Below, one piece after another: positions 18,859 through 33,800 of a stretch of DNA of 64,000 bases. The DNA is from JAEZJZ01 sp050949055 (lineage in GTDB: Bacteria > Bacillota > UBA994 > UBA5500). The DNA is taken from NCBI GenBank assembly GCA_050949055.1, contig JBMNFA010000009.1, forward strand, positions 584,748 to 648,747. Reading direction: 5' to 3'. Positions within the stretch are counted from its first letter, which is position 1, and the number at the start of each line of letters is the position of its first letter. The notes below the pieces were generated by a model, which worked only from the letters and a program-made list of their open reading frames with translations, was not told where the DNA came from and did no database searches. Position numbers and translations under genes: made by a program.

Positions 18859-21800
18859 TTGAGTAAGAAGGTTAAACGCACTTTGGTTGCCGCTTTGCTG
18901 ACCATTGCCTTACTACTCCCAATGGTTCCGGGAGTCAGAGGTGATGTTCCCAACTTCAAGGATGTCCCCGGTCATTGGGCAGAGTACAACATCGGAAATT
19001 GGTTGCGCATGGGGCTGGCCGGCGGATATCCTGACGGAACCTTCAGGCCTGATCAAGTTGTCAACAGGGCAGAATTCATTTCCTTTCTCAATAGGGCCTT
19101 TGGGTATACCGCAACAGGGGAGATATCCTTCTCGGATGTATCTCCGACAGATTGGTTCTATGGTGAAGTAGTAAGAGCAGTTGAGGCAGGATACGTAGCT
19201 GGTTTTGAGGATGGCACCTTCCGTCCTCATCAACCTATCAGCCGCATAGACGCCGCCGAGATGCTTCACGTTGCCATCAAGCTGCATCTCAAAGAATTTC
19301 AGGATGCGCTGAATGACTATCTCGACATAGACCTCTTGTCTGAAGAGCAAAGAGTGGCAGCGAACGCACTGGTGAGCACTGGTCTCATGGTTGGTCCAGC
19401 TCCGAACATGTTTGCGCCGCATGCCGCGATGACCAGGGCACAGACCGTTGCCATCCTAGACCGTGCCGCAGGAGAGATCTACCGGGTAGCAGGCACATAC
19501 GGTCCCGAAGATGAAGTGCAGATCGTCAACAGGAACGTCACCGTCAGTGTAACCGGAGTTACACTACGTAATATGCTCATCAACGGAAACCTCTATCTAA
19601 CCGAAGGCATCGGCGACGGTGAAGTTACCCTTCACAACGTTGTTGTTGAAGGAGACACCATAGTGGCCGGTGGCGGGCCAAATAGTATTCACAACACAGG
19701 GGAGACCAGCCTCCCTTACGTTATCATCATCGACCCCAACAACGTCGTCAGTGTGGTTTACCTTGATGACAGCAGCAGTGACTATGTGGTTTGGCACTCT
19801 GGTGGGTCCTATCAGGGTGGTCAAAGCACCGCCTCCATGACCCTTTCCAGCAACATACCCCCGGGCTCTCAAGTCCAGTTCGTGGGCAACTTCACGCACA
19901 TCGACGTCAACTCGCCTGACATCACCGTGAGTATGGGGCCGGGGTCGACTGCTGAGAGCGTTTCAATGGGACCTGATGCCCAAAACAGCGCCTTCAATAT
20001 GGTGGGGGCTACGGTAGGCACCTTTACTCTCGATGCGACTGCCAACCTACATATGGACGAGACCTCACATATTGACGTCCTCAACACTTCTGAAAACTCA
20101 ACTGGTTCAGATATCACAGTGATTGGTGGAAGCTCCATCGGTACGATGAACGTTGACGCCACAATCACCGCTCATCTGGATGATGTCTCTCATATAGACG
20201 CTCTAAACGACAACTCAGATGACTCCGATTATGACGTCATTGGAGGCAGCTGGATCGGCAAGAAGCCTCCGTCGCCTCCTGATGATGACCCACCGTACAC
20301 ACCTCCGAGTAAGACCACCTACGCGTTTGAATACACCCTGCCGGGAGCAATAACGGCAGAAGAGAGCTACCAGATACCGGTGACCATTAAGCCCGCCAAG
20401 GCAGGGGACATCGGTTATGCCAGCGTGCGCTTTGACGTTGAGGTAACCACGCCCGACGGAGCGAACGTACAGCTTCTGGCCGAGGATACTAACGGAGTGG
20501 TGCATGACGTAGCCCAGATCGGTTACTGGGGACCGTATAGTGGCTTCCCGATCGACAAGGACTACACCGCCACCACCGACTTCACCGCCATCTTCTCCGC
20601 TCCTGGCGAGTACATCATCAGCTTTAAGCTGGTCGACGTGGAGAACGCAGGTGCAGTAATAGCAGCAGGAAGCGTTACGGTAGAGGTCATTGCAGCAGAA
20701 GCGCCTGGCCAGCTCGTTCTGGAAGGGGCGGAAGAGGTCACAGCTTCTGACGCACTGGTCTACTACACCGTGCGCTGGTACGGGGACAACCAAGACGATC
20801 TATATGCAGGTCTTTCCGGAGCCAGCTTTGCCTGGACCATGAAACTGGGCGACGAGGTACTGGAAGACGAGTTATATGAATTTGACCAGATCAAAGCAGC
20901 CGGCAAGGTGTGGGAGCATCCAGACGGAGACAGCATTTGCGTAAGCATCTCCGAGCGGTACAGAGAGGCCGGCACCTATACCCTGACCGGTATCCTCAGC
21001 CATCCCAGCGGCTGGCAGCAGACAGTCACCAAGACGGTAACTGTTACCCTGCCGCCGGTAGAGCTAGCTCTCACAGAGCCGGTAGTTCACGATGCAGAGC
21101 AGAAGACCATAGTTTACACCTTCAACGAAGAGTTCAAGCTGATCCGAGAGTTTGACCAGCCGTGGGAAATAAAGGCCTCAGACTTTGAGGCCGAAAATGC
21201 AGGACTGTTCCAGATCTTCATACTGGGCGATGACTACAGCTATGATTACCCCGACAGTATGAGAGGCACAGTCACGGATGTTGCCTGGGATGGCAACGCT
21301 AAGACCCTAACCCTCACCTACGAAGGTGAGCTGGAGCCTGGCACCTACTTGGTAGACACCTGGGGCTACACCATTGCTAGCTTGGATGATGTGGCCATTG
21401 ATGCAGAAGCCAACTTCCCTCATGCTGTGTTTACAGTAGAGGCCGATCCGGTCCAGGAAGCATTGGAACAGCTGGTAGCGGATACTTCCATAACTGTCAC
21501 CTATGTTGACAATGGCATGGAAGCCTCCTTCGATGACGAAATCGAGGTGCCAGACGTCATTCAAGGTTACAAGATTGACGTACTAGTAACCTTAGACGTG
21601 GAATTACCAGAAGACGCAAGAGTAACCATCCTGTACAACGGTCTTGAAACCGCAGCCAAAGCAGTCCAGATATCTGGCACTGAAATTTGGCTGAGCGACT
21701 TGGTGCTTGGAGGTAACCCAGCAGACTTTGAGTCTGGTCCGGCAGCCACCTGGACCGTGTTGATCAGTGGCAACGCAGATCAGCTGACGGTCAACGGTAC

Positions 21801-24800
21801 CATTGAGAGCATTATCTCAAACGACGGTTTTGCAACGCAGATCGTCCTGGCAGCCGCAGGCTTTGAGTTCACTGTACCGGACACCACCGCTCCCGTACTG
21901 GAAAGTGTCACTCCGGAGAGAGGCGATGTACACCTCAGCTTTGGCGAGAGCTTCGTCCTCAGCGTAGACGCTTCTGACGAGCATCTCTATGAGCTGGAGA
22001 TCGACCACAACCTGGAAGGCGTACTGCCCGAGTTCAGCGTCTACGCTGACGAGGAGAACCCTTACGGCAGCGCTGAAGACAAGGCAGCCTTCGAGAGCTA
22101 CGGCGTGACAGTCACCTACGCCGCAGCTAAGCAGGAATGGACCATCGACTTCGGTCAAACAGTCACCGACTTGTTTGTAGCCAAAGGCGATGTCCGATTC
22201 TACATCGTGCTCATAGACGAGGCGGGGAACACCTGGGGTAGCATGGATCCCACTACCCCGGCAAACACCTTTGCCTACAGCCTCACCCAGGAAGCCCCGG
22301 TAGCTTCCACCTACGAGTTCGACTACAGCCTGCCTAGTGAGATAACGGCAGAAGAGAGCTACCAGATACCGGTGACCATCCGGCCCGCTGAGGTCGGGGA
22401 CATCGGTTATGCCAGCGTACGCTTCGACGTCGAGGTAACCACACCCGCCGGAGGGAGCGTACAGCTTCTGGCCGAGGATACTAACGGAGTGGTGCATGAC
22501 GTAGCCCAGATCGGTTACTGGGGACCGTATAGTGGCTTCCCGATCGACAAGGACTACACCGCCAGCACCGACTTCACCGCCATCTTCTCCGCTCCTGGCG
22601 AGTACACCATCAGCTTTAAGCTGGTCGACGTGGAGAACGCAGGTACAGTAATAGCAGCAGGAAGCGTTACGGTAGAGGTCATTGCAGCAGAAGCGCCTGG
22701 CCAGCTCGTTCTGGAAGGGGCGGAAGAGGTCACAGCTTCTGACGCACTGGTCTACTACACCGTGCGCTGGTACGGGGACAACCAAGACGATCTATATGCA
22801 GGTCTTTCCGGAGCCAGCTTTGCCTGGACCATGAAACTGGGCGACGAGGTACTGGAAGACGAGTTATATGACTTTGACCAGATCAAAGCAGCCGGCAAGG
22901 TGTGGGAGCATCCAGACGGAGACAGCATTTGCGTAAGCATCTCCGAGCGGTACAGAGAGGCCGGCACCTATACCCTGACCGGTATCCTCAGCCATCCCAG
23001 CGGCTGGCAGCAGACAGTCACCAAGACGGTAACTGTTACCCTGCCGCCGGTAGAGCTAGCTCTCACAGAGCCGGTAGTTCACGATGCAGAGCAGAAGACC
23101 ATAGTTTACACCTTCAACGAAGAGTTCAAGCTGATCCGAGAGTTTGACCAGCCGTGGGAAATAAAGGCCTCAGACTTTGAGGCCGAAAATGCAGGACTGT
23201 TCCAGATCTTCATACTGGGCGATGACTACAGCTATGATTACCCCGACAGTATGAGAGGCACAGTCACGGATGTTGCCTGGGATGGCAACGCTAAGACCCT
23301 AACCCTCACCTACGAAGGTGAGCTGGAGCCTGGCACCTACTTGGTAGACACCTGGGGCTACACCATTGCTAGCTTGGATGATGTGGCCATTGATGCAGAA
23401 GCCAACTTCCCTCATGCTGTGTTTACAGTAGAGGCCGATCCGGTCCAGGAAGCATTGGAACAGCTGGTAGCGGATACTTCCATAACTGTCACCTATGTTG
23501 ACAATGGCATGGAAGCCTCCTTCGATGACGAAATCGAGGTGCCAGACGTCATTCAAGGTTACAAGATTGACGTACTAGTAACCTTAGACGTGGAATTACC
23601 AGAAGACGCAAGAGTAACCATCCTGTACAACGGTCTTGAAACCGCAGCCAAAGCAGTCCAGATATCTGGCACTGAAATTTGGCTGAGCGACTTGGTGCTT
23701 GGAGGTAACCCAGCAGACTTTGAGTCTGGTCCGGCAGCCACCTGGACCGTGTTGATCAGTGGCAACGCAGATCAGCTGACGGTCAACGGTACCATTGAGA
23801 GCATTATCTCAAACGACGGTTTTGCAACGCAGATCGTCCTGGCAGCCGCAGGCTTTGAGTTCACTGTACCGGACACCGCCGCTCCCGTACTGGAAAGTGT
23901 CACTCCGGAGAGAGGCGATGTACACCTCAGCTTTGGCGAGAGCTTCGTCCTCAGCGTAGACGCTTCTGACGAGCATCTCTATGAGCTGGAGATCGACCAC
24001 AACCTGGAAGGCGTACTGCCCGAGTTCAGCGTCTACGCTGACGAGGAGAACCCTTACGGCAGCGCTGAAGACAAGGCAGCCTTCGAGAGCTACGGCGTGA
24101 CAGTCACCTACGCCGCAGCCCAGCAGAAGTGGACCATCGACTTTGGTCAAACAGTCACCGACTTGTTTGTAACCAAAGGCGATGTCCGATTCTACATCGT
24201 GCTCATAGACGAGGCGGGGAACACCTGGGGTAGCATGGATCCCACTACCCCGGCAAACACCTTTGCCTACAGCCTCACCCAGGAAGCCCCGGTAGCTTCC
24301 ACCTACACATTCGACTACACCCTGCCGGGGGCAATAACGGCAGAAGAGAGCTACCAGATACCGGTGACCATCCAGCCCGCTGAGGTAGGAGACATCGGTT
24401 ATGCCAGCGTGCGCTTTGACGTTGAGGTAACCACGCCCGCCGGAGCGAACGTACAGCTTCTGGCCGAGGATACTAACGGAGTGGTGCATGACGTAGCCCA
24501 GATCGGTTACTGGGGACCGTATAGTGGCTTCCCGATCGACAAGGACTACACCGCCACCACCGACTTCACCGCCATCTTCTCCGCTCCTGGCGAGTACACC
24601 ATCAGCTTTAAGCTGGTCGACGTGGAGAACGCAGGTACAGTAATAGCAGCAGGAAGCGTTACGGTAGAGGTCATTGCAGCAGAAGCGCCTGGCCAGCTCG
24701 TTCTGGAAGGGGCGGAAGAGGTCACAGCTTCTGACGCACTGGTCTACTACACCGTGCGCTGGTACGGGGACAACCAAGACGATCTATATGCAGGTCTTTC

Positions 24801-27800
24801 CGGAGCCAGCTTTGCCTGGACCATGAAACTGGGCGACGAGGTACTGGAAGACGAGTTATATGAATTTGACCAGATCAAAGCAGCCGGCAAGGTGTGGGAG
24901 CATCCAGACGGAGACAGCATTTGCGTAAGCATCTCCGAGCGGTACAGAGAGGCCGGCACCTATACCCTGACCGGTATCCTCAGCCATCCCAGCGGCTGGC
25001 AGCAGACAGTCACCAAGACGGTAACTGTTACCCTGCCGCCGGTAGAGCTAGCTCTCACAGAGCCGGTAGTTCACGATGCAGAGCAGAAGACCATAGTTTA
25101 CACCTTCAACGAAGAGTTCAAGCTGATCCGAGAGTTTGACCAGCCGTGGGAAATAAAGGCCTCAGACTTTGAGGCCGAAAATGCAGGACTGTTCCAGATC
25201 TTCATACTGGGCGATGACTACAGCTATGATTACCCCGACAGTATGAGAGGCACAGTCACGGATGTTGCCTGGGATGGCAACGCTAAGACCCTAACCCTCA
25301 CCTACGAAGGTGAGCTGGAGCCTGGCACCTACTTGGTAGACACCTGGGGCTACACCATTGCTAGCTTGGATGATGTGGCCATTGATGCAGAAGCCAACTT
25401 CCCTCATGCTGTGTTTACAGTAGAGGCCGATCCGGTCCAGGAAGCATTGGAACAGCTGGTAGCGGATACTTCCATAACTGTCACCTATGTTGACAATGGC
25501 ATGGAAGCCTCCTTCGATGACGAAATCGAGGTGCCAGACGTCATTCAAGGTTACAAGATTGACGTACTAGTAACCTTAGACGTGGAATTACCAGAAGACG
25601 CAAGAGTAACCATCCTGTACAACGGTCTTGAAACCGCAGCCAAAGCAGTCCAGATATCTGGCACTGAAATTTGGCTGAGCGACTTGGTGCTTGGAGGTAA
25701 CCCAGCAGACTTTGAGTCTGGTCCGGCAGCCACCTGGACCGTGTTGATCAGTGGCAACGCAGATCAGCTGACGGTCAACGGTACCATTGAGAGCATTATC
25801 TCAAACGACGGTTTTGCAACGCAGATCGTCCTGGCAGCCGCAGGCTTTGAGTTCACTGTACCGGACACCACCGCTCCCGTACTGGAAAGTGTCACTCCGG
25901 AGAGAGGCGATGTACACCTCAGCTTTGGCGAGAGCTTCGTCCTCAGCGTAGACGCTTCTGACGAGCATCTCTATGAGCTGGAGATCGACCACAACCTGGA
26001 AGGCGTACTGCCCGAGTTCAGCGTCTACGCTGACGAGGAGAACCCTTACGGCAGCGCTGAAGACAAGGCAGCCTTCGAGAGCTACGGCGTGACAGTCACC
26101 TACGCCGCAGCCCAGCAGAAGTGGACCATCGACTTTGGTCAAACAGTCACCGACTTGTTTGTAACCAAAGGCGATGTCCGATTCTACATCGTGCTCATAG
26201 ACGAGGCGGGGAACACCTGGGGTAGCATGGATCCCACTACCCCGGCAAACACCTTTGCCTACAGCCTCACCCAGGAAGCCCCGGTAGCTTCCACCTACAC
26301 ATTCGACTACACCCTGCCGGGGGCAATAACGGCAGAAGAGAGCTACCAGATACCGGTGACCATCCAGCCCGCTGAGGTAGGAGACATCGGTTATGCCAGC
26401 GTGCGCTTCGACGTTGAGGTAACCACGCCCGCCGGAGCGAACGTACAGCTTCTGGCCGAGGATACTAACGGAGTGGTGCATGACGTAGCCCAGATCGGTT
26501 ACTGGGGACCGTATAGTGGCTTCCCGATCGACAAGGACTACACCGCCACCACCGACTTCACCGCCATCTTCTCCGCTCCTGGCGAGTACACCATCAGCTT
26601 TAAGCTGGTCGACGTGGAGAACGCAGGTGCAGTAATAGCAGCAGGAAGCGTTACGGTAGAGGTCATTGCAGCAGAAGCGCCTGGCCAGCTCGTTCTGGAA
26701 GGGGCGGAAGAGGTCACAGCTTCTGACGCACTGGTCTACTACACCGTGCGCTGGTACGGGGACAACCAAGACGATCTATATGCAGGTCTTTCCGGAGCCA
26801 GCTTTGCCTGGACCATGAAACTGGGCGACGAGGTACTGGAAGACGAGTTATATGAATTTGACCAGATCAAAGCAGCCGGCAAGGTGTGGGAGCATCCAGA
26901 CGGAGACAGCATTTGCGTAAGCATCTCCGAGCGGTACAGAGAGGCCGGCACCTATACCCTGACCGGTATCCTCAGCCATCCCAGCGGCTGGCAGCAGACA
27001 GTCACCAAGACGGTAACTGTTACCCCCGCTCTGCCGCCAGTATCCAGCTACGCTTTCGACTACAGCGAGCTGGCAGACGTGGTAGCAGGTGAGGACGTAG
27101 AGTCGAGCATCACCCTGAAGACCGAAGAGCTGGGTCAGGCTGGTTACGACGCGGTGAAGTTCGAGTTTGAGAGCGAGGGTCCCGGAGACGTGACCTTCAC
27201 GGCAGTAGACAGCAATGGGCAAGAACACACATTCACCAACAGCGGTGTCTGGGGTCCCCCTGGTGGGTTTGAGCTGCCTGCCGAGTATGAAGCCGAAACA
27301 GAGTGGACGCTGAACTTCGCTGTTCCTGGCGAGTACACCATCAGCTTTAAGCTGGTCGACGTGGAGAACGCAGGTGCAGTAATAGCAGCAGGAAGCGTTA
27401 CGGTTGAGGTCATTGCAGCAGAAGCGCCTGGCCAGCTCGTTCTGGAAGGGGCGGAAGAGGTCACAGCTTCTGACGCACTGGTCTACTACACCGTGCGCTG
27501 GTACGGGGACAACCAAGACGATCTATATGCAGGTCTTTCCGGAGCCAGCTTTGCCTGGACCATGAAACTGGGCGACGAGGTACTGGAAGACGAGTTATAT
27601 GAATTTGACCAGATCAAAGCAGCCGGCAAGGTGTGGGAGCATCCAGACGGAGACAGCATTTGCGTAAGCATCTCCGAGCGGTACAGAGAGGCCGGCACCT
27701 ATACCCTGACCGGTATCCTCAGCCATCCCAGCGGCTGGCAGCAGACAGTCACCAAGACGGTAACTGTTACCCCCGCTCTGCCGCCAGTATCCAGCTACGC

Positions 27801-30800
27801 TTTCGACTACAGCGAGCTGGCAGACGTGGTAGCAGGTGAGGACGTAGAGTCGAGCATCACCCTGAAGACCGAAGAGCTGGGTCAGGCTGGTTACGACGCG
27901 GTGAAGTTCGAGTTTGAGAGCGAGGGTCCCGGAGACGTGACCTTCACGGCAGTAGACAGCAATGGGCAAGAACACACATTCACCAACAGCGGTGTCTGGG
28001 GTCCCCCTGGTGGGTTTGAGCTGCCTGCCGAGTATGAAGCCGAAACAGAGTGGACGCTGAACTTCGCTGTTCCTGGCGAGTACATCATCAGCTTTAAGCT
28101 GGTCGACGTGGAGAACGCAGGTGCAGTAATAGCAGCAGGAAGCGTTACGGTTGAGGTCATTGCAGCAGAAGCGCCTGGCCAGCTCGTTCTGGAAGGGGCG
28201 GAAGAGGTCACAGCTTCTGACGCACTGGTCTACTACACCGTGCGCTGGTACGGGGACAACCAAGACGATCTATATGCAGGTCTTTCCGGAGCCAGCTTTG
28301 CCTGGACCATGAAACTGGGCGACGAGGTACTGGAAGACGAGTTATATGACTTTGACCAGATCAAAGCAGCCGGCAAGGTGTGGGAGCATCCAGACGGAGA
28401 CAGCATTTGCGTAAGCATCTCCGAGCGGTACAGAGAGGCCGGCACCTATACCCTGACCGGTATCCTCAGCCATCCCAGCGGCTGGCAGCAGACAGTCACC
28501 AAGACGGTAACTGTTACCCCCGCTCTGCCGCCAGTATCCAGCTACGCTTTCGACTACAGCGAGCTGGCAGACGTGGTAGCAGGTGAGGACGTAGAGTCGA
28601 GCATCACCCTGAAGACCGAAGAGCTGGGTCAGGCTGGTTACGACGCGGTGAAGTTCGAGTTTGAGAGCGAGGGTCCCGGAGACGTGACCTTCACGGCAGT
28701 AGACAGCAATGGGCAAGAACACACATTCACCAACAGCGGTGTCTGGGGTCCCCCTGGTGGGTTTGAGCTGCCTGCCGAGTATGAAGCCGAAACAGAGTGG
28801 ACGCTGAACTTCGCTGTTCCTGGCGAGTACATCATCAGCTTTAAGCTGGTCGACGTGGAGAACGCAGGTGCAGTAATAGCAGCAGGAAGCGTTACGGTAG
28901 AGGTCATTGCAGCAGAAGCGCCTGGCCAGCTCGTTCTGGAAGGGGCGGAAGAGGTCACAGCTTCTGACGCACTGGTCTACTACACCGTGCGCTGGTACGG
29001 GGACAACCAAGACGATCTATATGCAGGTCTTTCCGGAGCCAGCTTTGCCTGGACCATGAAACTGGGCGACGAGGTACTGGAAGACGAGTTATATGACTTT
29101 GACCAGATCAAAGCAGCCGGCAAGGTGTGGGAGCATCCAGACGGAGACAGCATTTGCGTAAGCATCTCCGAGCGGTACAGAGAGGCCGGCACCTATACCC
29201 TGACCGGTATCCTCAGCCATCCCAGCGGCTGGCAGCAGACAGTCACCAAGACGGTAACTGTTACCCCCGCTCTGCCGCCAGTATCCAGCTACGCTTTCGA
29301 CTACAGCGAGCTGGCAGACGTGGTAGCAGGTGAGGACGTAGAGTCGAGCATCACCCTGAAGACCGAAGAGCTGGGTCAGGCTGGTTACGACGCGGTGAAG
29401 TTCGAGTTTGAGAGCGAGGGTCCCGGAGACGTGACCTTCACGGCAGTAGACAGCAATGGGCAAGAACACACATTCACCAACAGCGGTGTCTGGGGTCCCC
29501 CTGGTGGGTTTGAGCTGCCTGCCGAGTATGAAGCCGAAACAGAGTGGACGCTGAACTTCTCCGCTCCTGGCGAGTACACCATCAGCTTTAAGCTGGTCGA
29601 CGTGGAGAACGCAGGTACAGTAATAGCAGCAGGAAGCGTTACGGTTGAGGTCATTGCAGCAGAAGCGCCTGGCCAGCTCGTTCTGGAAGGGGCGGAAGAG
29701 GTCACAGCTTCTGACGCACTGGTCTACTACACCGTGCGCTGGTACGGGGACAACCAAGACGATCTATATGCAGGTCTTTCCGGAGCCAGCTTTGCCTGGA
29801 CCATGAAACTGGGCGACGAGGTACTGGAAGACGAGTTATATGACTTTGACCAGATCAAAGCAGCCGGCAAGGTGTGGGAGCATCCAGACGGAGACAGCAT
29901 TTGCGTAAGCATCTCCGAGCGGTACAGAGAGGCCGGCACCTATACCCTGACCGGTATCCTCAGCCATCCCAGCGGCTGGCAGCAGACAGTCACCAAGACG
30001 GTAACTGTTACCCCCGCTCTGCCGCCAGTATCCAGCTACGCTTTCGACTACAGCGAGCTGGCAGACGTGGTAGCAGGTGAGGACGTAGAGTCGAGCATCA
30101 CCCTGAAGACCGAAGAGCTGGGTCAGGCTGGTTACGACGCGGTGAAGTTCGAGTTTGAGAGCGAGGGTCCCGGAGACGTGACCTTCACGGCAGTAGACAG
30201 CAATGGGCAAGAACACACATTCACCAACAGCGGTGTCTGGGGTCCCCCTGGTGGGTTTGAGCTGCCTGCCGAGTATGAAGCCGAAACAGAGTGGACGCTG
30301 AACTTCGCTGTTCCTGGCGAGTACATCATCAGCTTTAAGCTGGTCGACGTGGAGAACGCAGGTGCAGTAATAGCAGCAGGAAGCGTTACGGTAGAGGTCA
30401 TTGCAGCAGAAGCGCCTGGCCAGCTCGTTCTGGAAGGGGCGGAAGAGGTCACAGCTTCTGACGCACTGGTCTACTACACCGTGCGCTGGTACGGGGACAA
30501 CCAAGACGATCTATATGCAGGTCTTTCCGGAGCCAGCTTTGCCTGGACCATGAAACTGGGCGACGAGGTACTGGAAGACGAGTTATATGACTTTGACCAG
30601 ATCAAAGCAGCCGGCAAGGTGTGGGAGCATCCAGACGGAGACAGCATTTGCGTAAGCATCTCCGAGCGGTACAGAGAGGCCGGCACCTATACCCTGACCG
30701 GTATCCTCAGCCATCCCAGCGGCTGGCAGCAGACAGTCACCAAGACGGTAACTGTTACCCCCGCTCTGCCGCCAGTATCCAGCTACGCTTTCGACTACAG

Positions 30801-33800
30801 CGAGCTGGCAGACGTGGTAGCAGGTGAGGACGTAGAGTCGAGCATCACCCTGAAGACCGAAGAGCTGGGTCAGGCTGGTTACGACGCGGTGAAGTTCGAG
30901 TTTGAGAGCGAGGGTCCCGGAGACGTGACCTTCACGGCAGTAGACAGCAATGGGCAAGAACACACATTCACCAACAGCGGTGTCTGGGGTCCCCCTGGTG
31001 GGTTTGAGCTGCCTGCCGAGTATGAAGCCGAAACAGAGTGGACGCTGAACTTCTCCGCTCCTGGCGAGTACACCATCAGCTTTAAGCTGGTCGACGTGGA
31101 GAACGCAGGTACAGTAATAGCAGCAGGAAGCGTTACGGTTGAGGTCATTGCAGCAGAAGCGCCTGGCCAGCTCGTTCTGGAAGGGGCGGAAGAGGTCACA
31201 GCTTCTGACGCACTGGTCTACTACACCGTGCGCTGGTACGGGGACAACCAAGACGATCTATATGCAGGTCTTTCCGGAGCCAGCTTTGCCTGGACCATGA
31301 AACTGGGCGACGAGGTACTGGAAGACGAGTTATATGACTTTGACCAGATCAAAGCAGCCGGCAAGGTGTGGGAGCATCCAGACGGAGACAGCATTTGCGT
31401 AAGCATCTCCGAGCGGTACAGAGAGGCCGGCACCTATACCCTGACCGGTATCCTCAGCCATCCCAGCGGCTGGCAGCAGACAGTCACCAAGACGGTAACT
31501 GTTACCCCCGCTCTGCCGCCAGTATCCAGCTACGCTTTCGACTACAGCGAGCTGGCAGACGTGGTAGCAGGTGAGGACGTAGAGTCGAGCATCACCCTGA
31601 AGACCGAAGAGCTGGGTCAGGCTGGTTACGACGCGGTGAAGTTCGAGTTTGAGAGCGAGGGTCCCGGAGACGTGACCTTCACGGCAGTAGACAGCAATGG
31701 GCAAGAACACACATTCACCAACAGCGGTGTCTGGGGTCCCCCTGGTGGGTTTGAGCTGCCTGCCGAGTATGAAGCCGAAACAGAGTGGACGCTGAACTTC
31801 GCTGTTCCTGGCGAGTACATCATCAGCTTTAAGCTGGTCGACGTGGAGAACGCAGGTGCAGTAATAGCAGCAGGAAGCGTTACGGTAGAGGTCATTGCAG
31901 CAGAAGCGCCTGGCCAGCTCGTTCTGGAAGGGGCGGAAGAGGTCACAGCTTCTGACGCACTGGTCTACTACACCGTGCGCTGGTACGGGGACAACCAAGA
32001 CGATCTATATGCAGGTCTTTCCGGAGCCAGCTTTGCCTGGACCATGAAACTGGGCGACGAGGTACTGGAAGACGAGTTATATGACTTTGACCAGATCAAA
32101 GCAGCCGGCAAGGTGTGGGAGCATCCAGACGGAGACAGCATTTGCGTAAGCATCTCCGAGCGGTACAGAGAGGCCGGCACCTATACCCTGACCGGTATCC
32201 TCAGCCATCCCAGCGGCTGGCAGCAGACAGTCACCAAGACGGTAACTGTTACCCCCGCTCTGCCGCCAGTATCCAGCTACGCTTTCGACTACAGCGAGCT
32301 GGCAGACGTGGTAGCAGGTGAGGACGTAGAGTCGAGCATCACCCTGAAGACCGAAGAGCTGGGTCAGGCTGGTTACGACGCGGTGAAGTTCGAGTTTGAG
32401 AGCGAGGGTCCCGGAGACGTGACCTTCACGGCAGTAGACAGCAATGGGCAAGAACACACATTCACCAACAGCGGTGTCTGGGGTCCCCCTGGTGGGTTTG
32501 AGCTGCCTGCCGAGTATGAAGCCGAAACAGAGTGGACGCTGAACTTCGCTGTTCCTGGCGAGTACATCATCAGCTTTAAGCTGGTCGACGTGGAGAACGC
32601 AGGTACAGTAATAGCAGCAGGAAGCGTTACGGTAGAGGTCATTGCAGCAGAAGCGCCTGGCCAGCTCGTTCTGGAAGGGGCGGAAGAGGTCACAGCTTCT
32701 GACGCACTGGTCTACTACACCGTGCGCTGGTACGGGGACAACCAAGACGATCTATATGCAGGTCTTTCCGGAGCCAGCTTTGCCTGGACCATGAAACTGG
32801 GCGACGAGGTACTGGAAGACGAGTTATATGACTTTGACCAGATCAAAGCAGCCGGCAAGGTGTGGGAGCATCCAGACGGAGACAGCATTTGCGTAAGCAT
32901 CTCCGAGCGGTACAGAGAGGCCGGCACCTATACCCTGACCGGTATCCTCAGCCATCCCAGCGGCTGGCAGCAGACAGTCACCAAGACGGTAACTGTTACC
33001 CCCGCTCTGCCGCCAGTATCCAGCTACGCTTTCGACTACAGCGAGCTGGCAGACGTGGTAGCAGGTGAGGACGTAGAGTCGAGCATCACCCTGAAGACCG
33101 AAGAGCTGGGTCAGGCTGGTTACGACGCGGTGAAGTTCGAGTTTGAGAGCGAGGGTCCCGGAGACGTGACCTTCACGGCAGTAGACAGCAATGGGCAAGA
33201 ACACACATTCACCAACAGCGGTGTCTGGGGTCCCCCTGGTGGGTTTGAGCTGCCTGCCGAGTATGAAGCCGAAACAGAGTGGACGCTGAACTTCGCTGTT
33301 CCTGGCGAGTACATCATCAGCTTTAAGCTGGTCGACGTGGAGAACGCAGGTGCAGTAATAGCAGCAGGAAGCGTTACGGTAGAGGTCATTGCAGCAGAAG
33401 CGCCTGGCCAGCTCGTTCTGGAAGGGGCGGAAGAGGTCACAGCTTCTGACGCACTGGTCTACTACACCGTGCGCTGGTACGGGGACAACCAAGACGATCT
33501 ATATGCAGGTCTTTCCGGAGCCAGCTTTGCCTGGACCATGAAACTGGGCGACGAGGTACTGGAAGACGAGTTATATGACTTTGACCAGATCAAAGCAGCC
33601 GGCAAGGTGTGGGAGCATCCAGACGGAGACAGCATTTGCGTAAGCATCTCCGAGCGGTACAGAGAGGCCGGCACCTATACCCTGACCGGTATCCTCAGCC
33701 ATCCCAGCGGCTGGCAGCAGACAGTCACCAAGACGGTAACTGTTACCCTGCCGCCGGTAGAGCTAGCTCTCACAGAGCCGGTAGTTCACGATGCAGAGCA

